From OLB7 sp966250335 (GTDB lineage Bacteria; Bacteroidota; Ignavibacteria; OLB7), in the NCBI GenBank assembly GCA_966250335.1, contig CBINGZ010000023.1, positions 1 to 64,000 of the forward strand: a stretch of DNA of 64,000 bases, given 5' to 3'. Each line of letters begins with the position of its first letter. Within the stretch, counting starts at the first letter, position 1. This document shows, piece after piece, positions 8,667-15,622 of the stretch. Below the pieces are notes generated by a model. That model did not search any database, was not told the DNA's origin, and worked only from the letters and a program-made list of their open reading frames with translations. Position numbers and translations under genes: made by a program.

Positions 8667-9023
8667 ATGCAACAGAGACTCTTCGACGAGGATGACGCTC
8701 CGCGAAGGCCGGAGCGCCCGGCGGAAACCGATGGAAACTGCCGGGTCCGCTTCGAGCCCTCCGGGATCGTCGCCGAGGTTCCGGCCGGGACGCTCCTGCT
8801 GGAGGCGGCGCGTTCGGCGGGCCTTCCGGTGGCGCAGTCGTGCGGCGGGTTCGCGATCTGCTCCTGGTGCAGGATGCGGGTGATCGAGGGGATGGAAGAT
8901 CTTTCGCCGATCGAGGCGGACGAGGCGCGGCTGATACGGAGAGAGCGGTTCGCTCCCGACGAACGGGCGAGCTGCCAGGCGGAGGTCCTCGGTCGGGTGA
9001 CGGTGACGACGACATACTGGTGA
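8667..9023 (+). CDS. 2Fe-2S ferredoxin (plant/adrenodoxin-type fold)
   Basis: A small electron carrier of 118 residues. The cluster cysteines are Cys59, Cys65, Cys68 and Cys103: the CX5CX2C core reads SCGGFAICSWC and the last is in ERASCQAEV. A Pro/Arg/Asp-rich 24-residue extension precedes the beta-grasp domain. The start at 8667 is preferred over an in-frame TTG at 8640 because GGAGG at 8652-8656 precedes the ATG by 10 bases. The tight spacing to proline dehydrogenase suggests it could accept electrons from that enzyme's flavin; this is inference. The C-terminal aromatic (TTYW) is reminiscent of ferredoxins in which the tail contacts partners. Confidence 0.88.
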   Translation: MQQRLFDEDDAPRRPERPAETDGNCRVRFEPSGIVAEVPAGTLLLEAARSAGLPVAQSCGGFAICSWCRMRVIEGMEDLSPIEADEARLIRRERFAPDERASCQAEVLGRVTVTTTYW

Positions 9024-9069
9024 GCCGGTCGGCGTCTCCGATGCATGACGCCGACACAACGATCTATCG

Positions 9070-10218
9070 ATGAACGATACTCAGAAAGAACAGGCCGTCG
9101 GCCGTCCCGAGCGGACGGGGCGATGGTACCTTCCGCTCCTCTGGATCCTGGTCCTCCTGCTGGTGGCCGCCCTGGCCGCCTGCGCCGCCGACGGGGGGAG
9201 GAAGGGGAACGACTCCACCGCCGCCGGGAAACCGACGACCGCTCCGGGGACCCGCACGATGCGGCTGATGCTGGCCGGCTCGGAGGCCCGCGACAGCGCC
9301 GCCGTGGTGCAGGAGTTCTTCGTGGACCAGGCGCTCCGGCGCGTCTTCGACTCGATCCCGAACACCTCGTTCCTCACCCTCAACCATCGCGACTCGATCT
9401 CTCAGATTGCGATCGATTCAGGCGCGCAGGGGGTCACGGTCGAGGAGCTGGGGCGCAGGCTCGATCTGGACGGCGTGATCTTCACACGGTTCGCCAGGTT
9501 CAGCTCGGTGCTCGCCCTGGAGCTGCGGATCGTCGATCCGGCGAACGGAAGCGTGATCTATCGCGATCTGAACTTCAGCCTGATCCGCTACCGCGATTCC
9601 ACCGGGGATATGCTGGTGGGGCCGGCGCTGTACGATGTTCTGAGAAAGTCCGTGGGACGATATTTCGCGGTCCCGCACGTCGATTCGCTGCCGGTCGCCG
9701 TGGAGCCGATGGTGGTCGCCAACATCCTGATCCCGACCGACGCGCGTCTGGGCCTTATCTCGGCGCGCCGCCAGGAGTTGAGCACCCTCGGCGTGAAGGC
9801 GCTGGGAGAATATGCGCGGCTCCATCTTCCCGAACTCCTCGCGTTCGATTACGAATCCCGGAACCGGGTCTACGGGGTGGTCGGGGTGAAGGCGGTCGAC
9901 GATTTCCACGAGATCAACGATCTGGAGCGGCGCGCCCTCTTCTCCCTCGGCATCGACAGATATGTGACCGGGTCGGTCAGGCTCATGGGGAACGATTCGA
10001 TGGCGGTGCGCCTTGAACTCCGCCGGGTGACCTCCCCGTCGAGCGATTCGCTCCTCGACCAGTCGCAGCGTATATTCTCCCGCACGGCGTTCGAGTCGAC
10101 CCGGATCGATCGCGACTTCATCGTCGCCCTCATCGATCTGGCCGAGCCGATGTACGTGCGGGAGGCCGGGCGGATCCGCGACGCATATCTGAACAGGAGC
10201 CGTCCCCCCTTGAAATGA
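9070..10218 (+). CDS. Lipoprotein of unknown function with two repeated beta-type segments
   Basis: The 382-residue product has a basic 18-residue start, a hydrophobic helix (LPLLWILVLLLVAALAAC) and a lipobox ending at Cys38, so a membrane-anchored periplasmic protein is likely. Two regions share the pattern 'designated name, G or T-x-F/V, alternating hydrophobics, L-E-L-R-x-V': residues about 135-165 (DLDGVIFTRF then ALELRIVDP) and about 297-325 (GIDRYVTGSV then VRLELRRVT). This recalls the amino-terminal domains of TolB-like or CsgG-like lipoproteins, which hold nucleotide-like alpha/beta folds, but the match is by eye only. It lies 46 bases after the ferredoxin gene and 41 bases before the His-rich gene, so it is probably cotranscribed with both. 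Confidence 0.75.
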   Translation: MNDTQKEQAVGRPERTGRWYLPLLWILVLLLVAALAACAADGGRKGNDSTAAGKPTTAPGTRTMRLMLAGSEARDSAAVVQEFFVDQALRRVFDSIPNTSFLTLNHRDSISQIAIDSGAQGVTVEELGRRLDLDGVIFTRFARFSSVLALELRIVDPANGSVIYRDLNFSLIRYRDSTGDMLVGPALYDVLRKSVGRYFAVPHVDSLPVAVEPMVVANILIPTDARLGLISARRQELSTLGVKALGEYARLHLPELLAFDYESRNRVYGVVGVKAVDDFHEINDLERRALFSLGIDRYVTGSVRLMGNDSMAVRLELRRVTSPSSDSLLDQSQRIFSRTAFESTRIDRDFIVALIDLAEPMYVREAGRIRDAYLNRSRPPLK

Positions 10219-10259
10219 TGACGACGATATGTGAGACCAATGAGCAGGAGGAAACGTTC

Positions 10260-10763
10260 ATGACGACAGTTGATGCAGACTACGATCTGATCGATCACGA
10301 GGACGATCATCATGATGAGCATGATCACGACGATCACCATCATGACCACGATCATGACGATCATGATCATGACGACCACGATCATGACGACGAGGAGCAC
10401 GGTCACGACCACGGCGACGGTACCGCAGCGCCGCGACGGAGGAAGGGGAGACGGAGGAAGCTGAACATCACGGAGATCGATATGACTCCGTACGAGGAAT
10501 GTTCGACCATCTTCCTCTATTTCTGCAAGGGGTTCACCGGCGAGATCATCAGGGCGCAGGTGTCGGTGTTCGACACGGTGGAGGAGTCGCTGCCGCTGAT
10601 CGCCGACCAGTTGAACTACTACTCCCCCGATTTCGAGAAGATCGGTCTCTACAACATGACCCGCGACTTCGAATACCTGATGCACGAGACGTTTCTGGAG
10701 ACCGGAACCGAGGATGGAGACCTCGTGTTCATGGCGGACGGCCAGGCGTGCCACAAGAAGTAG
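10260..10763 (+). CDS. His/Asp-repeat protein with possible beta-grasp C-terminal domain
   Basis: The protein has 167 residues from the ATG at 10260, chosen because AGGAGG at 10246-10251 precedes it by 8 bases; an in-frame ATG at 10215 overlaps the previous stop and lacks this. Residues 13-52 contain 17 histidines and about as many aspartates in repeats such as HDHDDHDHDD, a likely binding tract for Ni, Zn, Co or Cu. A basic linker (PRRRKGRRRK, about 58-67) follows. Residues about 80-160 form a compact domain with FLYFCKGFTGEIIRAQVSV, GLYNMTRDFEYL and a closing TGTEDGDLVFMADG. That order of strands, helix and 'dGD-L' ending resembles ubiquitin-like YukD/EsaB folds, but this is inference. Three cysteines occur (81, 89, 164). 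The next gene, 12 bases on, encodes a thioredoxin-like ferredoxin. Confidence 0.85.
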   Translation: MTTVDADYDLIDHEDDHHDEHDHDDHHHDHDHDDHDHDDHDHDDEEHGHDHGDGTAAPRRRKGRRRKLNITEIDMTPYEECSTIFLYFCKGFTGEIIRAQVSVFDTVEESLPLIADQLNYYSPDFEKIGLYNMTRDFEYLMHETFLETGTEDGDLVFMADGQACHKK

Positions 10764-10775
10764 AATCTGTACTCC

Positions 10776-11171
10776 ATGCGATATACACGGCATATCTTCA
10801 TCTGCACCAATCAGCGGGAACCGGGGCATCCGAGGGGATCATGCGCCGACAAGGGAGGGGAGGAGGTCCGCGCGCGGTTCAAGGCGGGGCTGAAGGGGAG
10901 GGGACTGCACGGACGCATGCGCGCCAACTCCGCCGGCTGCCTCGACGCCTGCGAGTACGGCGTCGCCGCCGTCGTCTATCCGGACAACGTCTGGTACGGC
11001 GGGATCACCCCGGAGGATGTCGACGAGATCATCGACTCGCATCTGGTTAGCGGGGTCCCGGTAGAGAGACTGCGGATTCCCGACAAACGATATACGCCGC
11101 CGGAGGTCCTTGTCGAGCTCGTGCCGCCCGTCGTCCACGCCGACAACGAATCCGGACACGATACACCATAA
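10776..11171 (+). CDS. Thioredoxin-like 2Fe-2S ferredoxin
   Basis: The 131-residue protein belongs to the (2Fe-2S) ferredoxins with a thioredoxin-like fold, related to the NuoE domain of complex I. Cysteines 10, 23, 55 and 59 have the spacing C-x12-C-x31-C-x3-C that ligates the cluster in this family. The surrounding sequence is highly typical: FICTNQREPGHPRGSCADKG, ANSAGCLDACEYG, then VVYPDNVWYGGITPEDVDEI and GVPVERL. The last 30 residues form a poorly conserved tail. It lies 12 bases after the His-rich protein gene and 9 bases before ppa, so the three probably share a transcript. The electron partner is unknown. Confidence 0.93.
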   Translation: MRYTRHIFICTNQREPGHPRGSCADKGGEEVRARFKAGLKGRGLHGRMRANSAGCLDACEYGVAAVVYPDNVWYGGITPEDVDEIIDSHLVSGVPVERLRIPDKRYTPPEVLVELVPPVVHADNESGHDTP

Positions 11172-11180
11172 GCAGAGATA

Positions 11181-11744
11181 ATGACAGGTTTCCAACCCCC
11201 GATTCCCTTTATCGATATCCCCGCCGGACGCGCTCTGCCGGAGATCATCAACGCGGTCATCGAGATCCCCCGTGGCTCGCGGAGCAAGTACGAGTACGTC
11301 CCGGAATACAACTGCTTCAAGCTCGACCGCGTCCTCGCGTCGCCGATGCATTATCCCACGGCGTACGGGTTCGTCCCCAGCACCCTCTACACCGACGGCG
11401 ATCCGCTCGATATTCTGGTTCTGGTCGATGAGCCGACCTTCACCGGCTGTCTGATGGAGGTCAGGCCGATCGGCGTGATGCGGATGATCGACGGCGGGCT
11501 GGCCGACGACAAGATCGTGGCGGTGGCCCTTACCGATCAGCGATACGCGCATTACACCGCGCTCGACAACATGAAGCCGCATGAGCGGGTGGAGATCGAG
11601 TACTTCTATTCCATCTACAAGGATCTCGAGGGGAAGCAGACCCGCATCGACGGGTGGGAGGGAGTGGACTATGCCCGACGGATCATCATGGAGGCGACCG
11701 AACGGTATCGCTCCACTCTTGCACAGGTCGCGGGTCAAGCCTAA
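11181..11744 (+). CDS. ppa: Inorganic pyrophosphatase, family I
   Basis: Hydrolyses pyrophosphate to phosphate in the cytosol, pulling biosynthetic reactions forward. The 187 residues fit the bacterial family I length (about 170-220). Signature regions are VIEIPRGSRSKYEYV, the completely conserved DGDPLDILVLVDEP metal site (D-x-D-P-x-D) and the later ADDKIVAVA with its conserved DDK. The remaining metal and phosphate ligands are present in the expected order, ending in the helix VEIEYFYSIYKDLEG. The ATG at 11181 follows the ferredoxin stop by 9 bases. Confidence 0.97.
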   Translation: MTGFQPPIPFIDIPAGRALPEIINAVIEIPRGSRSKYEYVPEYNCFKLDRVLASPMHYPTAYGFVPSTLYTDGDPLDILVLVDEPTFTGCLMEVRPIGVMRMIDGGLADDKIVAVALTDQRYAHYTALDNMKPHERVEIEYFYSIYKDLEGKQTRIDGWEGVDYARRIIMEATERYRSTLAQVAGQA

Positions 11745-11754
11745 TATCGCCGGC

Positions 11755-13794
11755 ATGAACTCCGGAAAGAATCAGCGGCGCGGTCGGACCTTCATGCTCG
11801 GCCGCGCCGTGTGCGTTGTTTCGCTCATGCTCCTCCTGGTCGCGATCGCGTCCGATCGCGCCCGTGCGCAGGGGAGCGATACGTCGCAGATCGATTCTTC
11901 CAGGATCGTTCCTCCGGACACCACCGCCGTTCCCGGCATCGATTCCGGCGCGGCTGCTCCGGCGGGACCGAAGCCCCCTCTCTTCCGGGAGATCGGGGCG
12001 CCGTTCGGGTCGGTCACCAGACTGCGGGAGCGTTCCGGGGTCACATATATCGATAAGCGTGATATCGTCTGGGATTTCTATTTCACGCCGTACGAGGTCG
12101 TCGCGCGCGAGCTTCCCGGATACGGGCTCTCGCAGGGGGGACCGGGACTCGTTCGCGGGTTCTCGATCGCCGGCGCTCCGGTCGACGCCGTGTCGACCCT
12201 CTTCAACGGAAGAGCGCTCCGCGGTCCGCTCGACGACGCGATGGATCTGGAGCTCTATCCCGTCGAATTCCTGGAACGGATCGAGCTGCTGCGCGGGGCC
12301 CGCGCGCTGATCCAGGGAAGCGGCGAAGCGCTGGCGACGCTCAACTTCGTGCAGCCCAGGTTCGATGTCGTCGGAACGTACGCGCGGCTCTGGTACGCCC
12401 AGGGGCCGAACAACCAGACCGGCCTTGACGTCACCTACGATCGCAATATCGGTGAACGATCGAACCTCACCCTCGGGGTCCGCAGGATACCCGACGACGG
12501 CGAGTTCCAGAACCAGAACGTCTCGAGCTGGGATATACGCGGCTCCCTCCGCTGGGACCCGTCGGACGCCCTCACGGTCTCGCTCACGGAGATCTACTCC
12601 GACGCCGAGCGCGGGCTCAACGGCGGACTGACCGAGACCGCCTCCCGGTTCCCCACCGCGAGCGCCCCGGTCTTCGTGACGACGCTCGACGAGGAGACGC
12701 TCCGCCACGATCTGACCCTCGCCGCCCGCTGGTATCCCGCCCCCCCCTCGCGCACGTCGGATTCCGTGCCGGTCGACGAGGAGAACCTTGCCCGGTTCGA
12801 CGCCTCGCTCTACTACACCTACGCCGAGCGGAACATCCTGCTGAACGATTCTATCGCATCACCTGTCCTTCTCGGCTTCCGTCCCACGCATATCGCCCGT
12901 GATCTTGCCGGCGTCCGCGTTTCGGCGAAGGCGCCGCTGGCGTTCGCGCTGCTGGAGGCGAACGGTTCGGCGGAGCTTCTCGGCTCCGGACGCCTCAGGC
13001 TGGAGGCGGGGGGGATGCTGGAGCTGCCGGTCTCCGATCTGGCGGCGCTCCGGGGGGCGGCCAGGCTTCACAGGAGCAGGGGGATCGACTTCCTCACCTT
13101 CGCGGGAGATATATCGTTCCAGCTCACCGATTCCTTCTCCCTCTTCGGTTCGGCCCGGCAGTCGGCGCGGCTGCGCGACTCCCTGGCCGAGCCGCTCGAC
13201 TACGAGCTCGACGACACGCTCCGCGCCTTCTCCGACTTCTACACCGGGTTCATGGCGGAGGGAGGGATCGACTGGAGGAGCGGCGGGGGAAGGTTCTCTG
13301 CGAGCGCCCTGTTTCGGCGCGCCGTGCCGAGAGAAGATCCCGACGGAGCGAGCCATACGGTGATCGGCGGCGACCTGAGAGCGGTGATTCCGTACCGGGC
13401 GTTCAGGCTCGACGTGCGCGTTCTAGCGACGGTCACGCCGGAAGGGGACGACCGATTCCCGCTGATCGACGCGGTCGGTGATCTCTACTGGGGGATGCCG
13501 CTGCTGCAGGGGAACCTCGATCTGCGGCTCGGAACGGTCCTGGAGTTCCAGTCGAGCCTGCAGGGAGCACGATACGATAATATCAGCGGGCGGTTCATCT
13601 ACGAGCCCTCGGCGACCCGCAGGGATGAGCAGCTCTTCCCGAACTGGTCGGCCTACGCGCGGGCGCGGATCGGATCGGCGTACCTCCGGGTCGAAATGCG
13701 GAACATTCTGGACGCCGAGTTCTGGACCGTCTACCGCTATCCGATCCCCGCCCGGTCGCTCTATCTTGGAGTCACCTGGGCGTTGTTCGACTGA
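11755..13794 (+). CDS. TonB-dependent-receptor-like outer membrane protein
   Basis: From the ATG at 11755 the product has 679 residues. A signal peptide is clear (FMLGRAVCVVSLMLLLVAIA, with cleavage near RARAQG). Residues about 95-200 resemble a TonB plug domain: LSQGGPGLVRGFSIAGAPVD, VSTLFNGRALRGP, and PVEFLERIELLRGARALIQG, the usual 'the nodes of plug' sequence ending in a barrel entry. The rest is strands of alternating aromatic and polar residues typical of an outer membrane beta-barrel, ending in LYLGVTWALFD with a C-terminal aromatic. The barrel is shorter than in classical receptors, and no TonB box is obvious, so transport through TonB is not certain. The start lies 10 bases after ppa, but the function is unrelated. 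Confidence 0.82.
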   Translation: MNSGKNQRRGRTFMLGRAVCVVSLMLLLVAIASDRARAQGSDTSQIDSSRIVPPDTTAVPGIDSGAAAPAGPKPPLFREIGAPFGSVTRLRERSGVTYIDKRDIVWDFYFTPYEVVARELPGYGLSQGGPGLVRGFSIAGAPVDAVSTLFNGRALRGPLDDAMDLELYPVEFLERIELLRGARALIQGSGEALATLNFVQPRFDVVGTYARLWYAQGPNNQTGLDVTYDRNIGERSNLTLGVRRIPDDGEFQNQNVSSWDIRGSLRWDPSDALTVSLTEIYSDAERGLNGGLTETASRFPTASAPVFVTTLDEETLRHDLTLAARWYPAPPSRTSDSVPVDEENLARFDASLYYTYAERNILLNDSIASPVLLGFRPTHIARDLAGVRVSAKAPLAFALLEANGSAELLGSGRLRLEAGGMLELPVSDLAALRGAARLHRSRGIDFLTFAGDISFQLTDSFSLFGSARQSARLRDSLAEPLDYELDDTLRAFSDFYTGFMAEGGIDWRSGGGRFSASALFRRAVPREDPDGASHTVIGGDLRAVIPYRAFRLDVRVLATVTPEGDDRFPLIDAVGDLYWGMPLLQGNLDLRLGTVLEFQSSLQGARYDNISGRFIYEPSATRRDEQLFPNWSAYARARIGSAYLRVEMRNILDAEFWTVYRYPIPARSLYLGVTWALFD

Positions 13795-13806
13795 TCCGTA
13801 TCTTTG
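13783..13806 (+). promoter_or_regulatory. Putative Bacteroidota-type promoter of the AAA ATPase gene
   Basis: TATCTTTG at 13799-13806 matches the -7 box TAnnTTTG exactly. A TTG at 13783-13785 lies 13 bases upstream, shorter than the usual 19-20. The ATG of the ATPase gene is 43 bases downstream. Confidence 0.4.
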
Positions 13807-13849
13807 CGTCCGCTCTCCGTCCGCCGTATCAACCGAAGCACGACCCGAT

Positions 13850-15106
13850 ATGCTTACCCTGATCGAAGCGCTCAACTATCGCTGTCTGCGATATATCCGT
13901 CGTCCCCTCAACGGCTTTCATATCCTTGTGGGACCGAACGGCGGGGGGAAATCGACCTTCCTCGATGTGCCGGCGCTCCTCAGCGACCTTGTGCGCGACG
14001 GGCTGGAGGCTGCCGTCCGGAAGCGGGTCGGCGTGATCGACGATCTCGTCTGGGCGCGCGGCGGGGCGGGGTTCGAGCTGGCGGTGGAGGCGGTGATCCC
14101 GCAGGAACTGCGCGCGCTCTTCGACGGTGACGACTTCGACAGAGTCCGATACGAAGTGGCGCTGGGGCGCGCCGAGGCGGCCGGGGAGCTCGCCATTCTC
14201 TCCGAGCGGCTTCTGCTCAAGAAGGACGCCCCCGACCATCCGATCCTCCGTTCTCCCTTCCCTTCGATCCCTCTTGCTCCCGATACGATCGCGACGCCGA
14301 AGGGGGCCCGCGGCGTACGGACGATCATCCACAAGGTGGAGGGGGGGAACGACAATTTCTATTCCGAGATGAGCCCCGAATCGGGGAAGGGATGGGTGGC
14401 CTTCAAGCTCGGATCGCGACGTCCGGCGCTGGGGCATCTGCCGGCCGACGAAGGGAAATATCCGGTGGCGACCTGGTTCAAGAACGTTCTGGAGGAAGGG
14501 GTCCGCACGGTGCGGCTCGATCCCGATCTGCTCCGCCGCGCCAGTCCGCCGGGGCTCGGCCGCGCCTTCCGTTCCGACGGTTCCAATCTTCCCTGGGTGG
14601 TGGAGACGCTGCAGCGGAACTCCCCCGAGCGGTTCGACGCGTGGATGGAGCTGATCCGCCGCGTCCTTCCCGACCTGGAGCAGATCCGGGTGGTACACAG
14701 GCCGGAGGATATGCATCGCTATCTGATGCTCTCCTACAGGAGCGGCATCCAGATTCCGTCGTGGGCAGCTTCCGACGGAACGCTCCGTCTGCTCGCCCTG
14801 ACACTGCCGGCCTTCGTTCCCTCGTTCGAGGGGGTCTATCTGATCGAGGAGCCGGAGAACGGACTGCATCCCGGCGCGATAGAGATCGTCTTCAACGCTC
14901 TCTCCGCGGTGGAGGGGACGCAGATTCTGATGACGACCCATTCTCCCGTCATCCTTTCGCTGGCCGGGGCCGGCAGGGTGCTCTGTTTCGCGAAGGCCGA
15001 AGAGGGGGCGACCGACGTGATCCCCGGCTCGGAGCTTCCCTCGCTGCTGGAGTGGCGATCGAACACCGATCCCGATCTCCTCTTTGCGGGGGGACTGCTC
15101 GGGTAG
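13850..15106 (+). CDS. AAA family ATPase (AAA_21/OLD-type, SMC-like nucleotide-binding fold)
   Basis: From the ATG at 13850 the product has 418 residues. The Walker A motif GPNGGGKST lies at residues 28-36, after a beta-strand with the family pattern LIEALNYRCLRYI. The Walker B/signature region GVYLIEEPENGLHP is near residue 330 and the H-loop TTHSPVIL near 362. The protein stops soon after (SNTDPDLLFAGGLLG), without a TOPRIM nuclease domain, so it is not a full OLD nuclease or GajA. Such ATPases act in defence systems or in transport-linked roles, often with a partner gene such as rloB, but none lies beside it. Its flanking genes encode an outer-membrane protein and a DUF4260 membrane protein. 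Function remains open. Confidence 0.88.
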   Translation: MLTLIEALNYRCLRYIRRPLNGFHILVGPNGGGKSTFLDVPALLSDLVRDGLEAAVRKRVGVIDDLVWARGGAGFELAVEAVIPQELRALFDGDDFDRVRYEVALGRAEAAGELAILSERLLLKKDAPDHPILRSPFPSIPLAPDTIATPKGARGVRTIIHKVEGGNDNFYSEMSPESGKGWVAFKLGSRRPALGHLPADEGKYPVATWFKNVLEEGVRTVRLDPDLLRRASPPGLGRAFRSDGSNLPWVVETLQRNSPERFDAWMELIRRVLPDLEQIRVVHRPEDMHRYLMLSYRSGIQIPSWAASDGTLRLLALTLPAFVPSFEGVYLIEEPENGLHPGAIEIVFNALSAVEGTQILMTTHSPVILSLAGAGRVLCFAKAEEGATDVIPGSELPSLLEWRSNTDPDLLFAGGLLG

Positions 15107-15140
15107 CGGTGCTGAATTTCACAAGGAGGGGGATAAGAGT

Positions 15141-15557
15141 ATGAGCTCCGTTACCGGAGGGGTACGGAATATTCTGCGGCTGGAGGGGCTGGCGGTGTTT
15201 ATCGGCACGATATTTCTCTACCGGTATCTCGGCGTCTCGTGGTGGGTCTACCTTGCGGGGTTTCTGGCGCCGGACCTTTCGCTGCTGGGGTATCTGGGAG
15301 GGAGGAAGGTCGGGGCAGCCCTCTACAACGCGGTCCACAGTTACGTCGGGGCGATCGCCCTGACGCTGACGGGGTTTCTGCTGCCGCACGACGGAGTCAC
15401 GGCCGCCGTCACGGCTGCCGTCACGGCCGCCGGGGTCATCTGGATCTCGCATATCGGCATCGATCGGGCGCTCGGTTTCGGGCTCAAGCTGCCGGAAGGA
15501 GCCTCCCACACACATCTCGGACCGCTCGGCAGGGAGGGCGATACGCCGACGAATTGA
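15141..15557 (+). CDS. DUF4260 family membrane protein
   Basis: From the ATG at 15141 the product has 138 residues; AGGAGGGGG just upstream supports this start. The sequence VRNILRLEGLAVFIGTIFLY, followed by FLAPDLSLLGYLGG and ALYNAVHSYVGAIALTL, is typical of the DUF4260 family, small integral membrane proteins with four predicted helices. The conserved histidines and aspartates (HSY, then WISHIGIDRALGFGLK) hint at a membrane enzyme but nothing is established. A 12-base tandem repeat (three units, 15396-15431) encodes VTAA three times in the third helix. The stop is 65 bases before the phosphatase start; a promoter lies between them. Confidence 0.85.
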   Translation: MSSVTGGVRNILRLEGLAVFIGTIFLYRYLGVSWWVYLAGFLAPDLSLLGYLGGRKVGAALYNAVHSYVGAIALTLTGFLLPHDGVTAAVTAAVTAAGVIWISHIGIDRALGFGLKLPEGASHTHLGPLGREGDTPTN

Positions 15558-15587
15558 TTGTCGGACCTTCCCGACACCATATCTTTG
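15558..15587 (+). promoter_or_regulatory. Bacteroidota-type promoter of the phosphatase gene
   Basis: TTG at 15558-15560, then 19 bases, then TATCTTTG at 15580-15587. Both spacing and sequence match the -33/-7 promoter of Bacteroidota. The phosphatase ATG lies 36 bases downstream. This is the best promoter match in the window. Confidence 0.6.
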
Positions 15588-15622
15588 CGCGCCCTGAGCC
15601 GGCGACCAATCCCGTATCCTCT

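Noticed and set aside
10296..10400. Repeated GATCATGACGACCA-type DNA units, CRISPR-like at first glance
   Set aside because: The repeats are in frame and encode the His/Asp tract; there are no spacers of equal length.
15396..15431. Three-unit 12-base tandem repeat
   Set aside because: It encodes a VTAA repeat inside DUF4260 and looks like ordinary coding microduplication.
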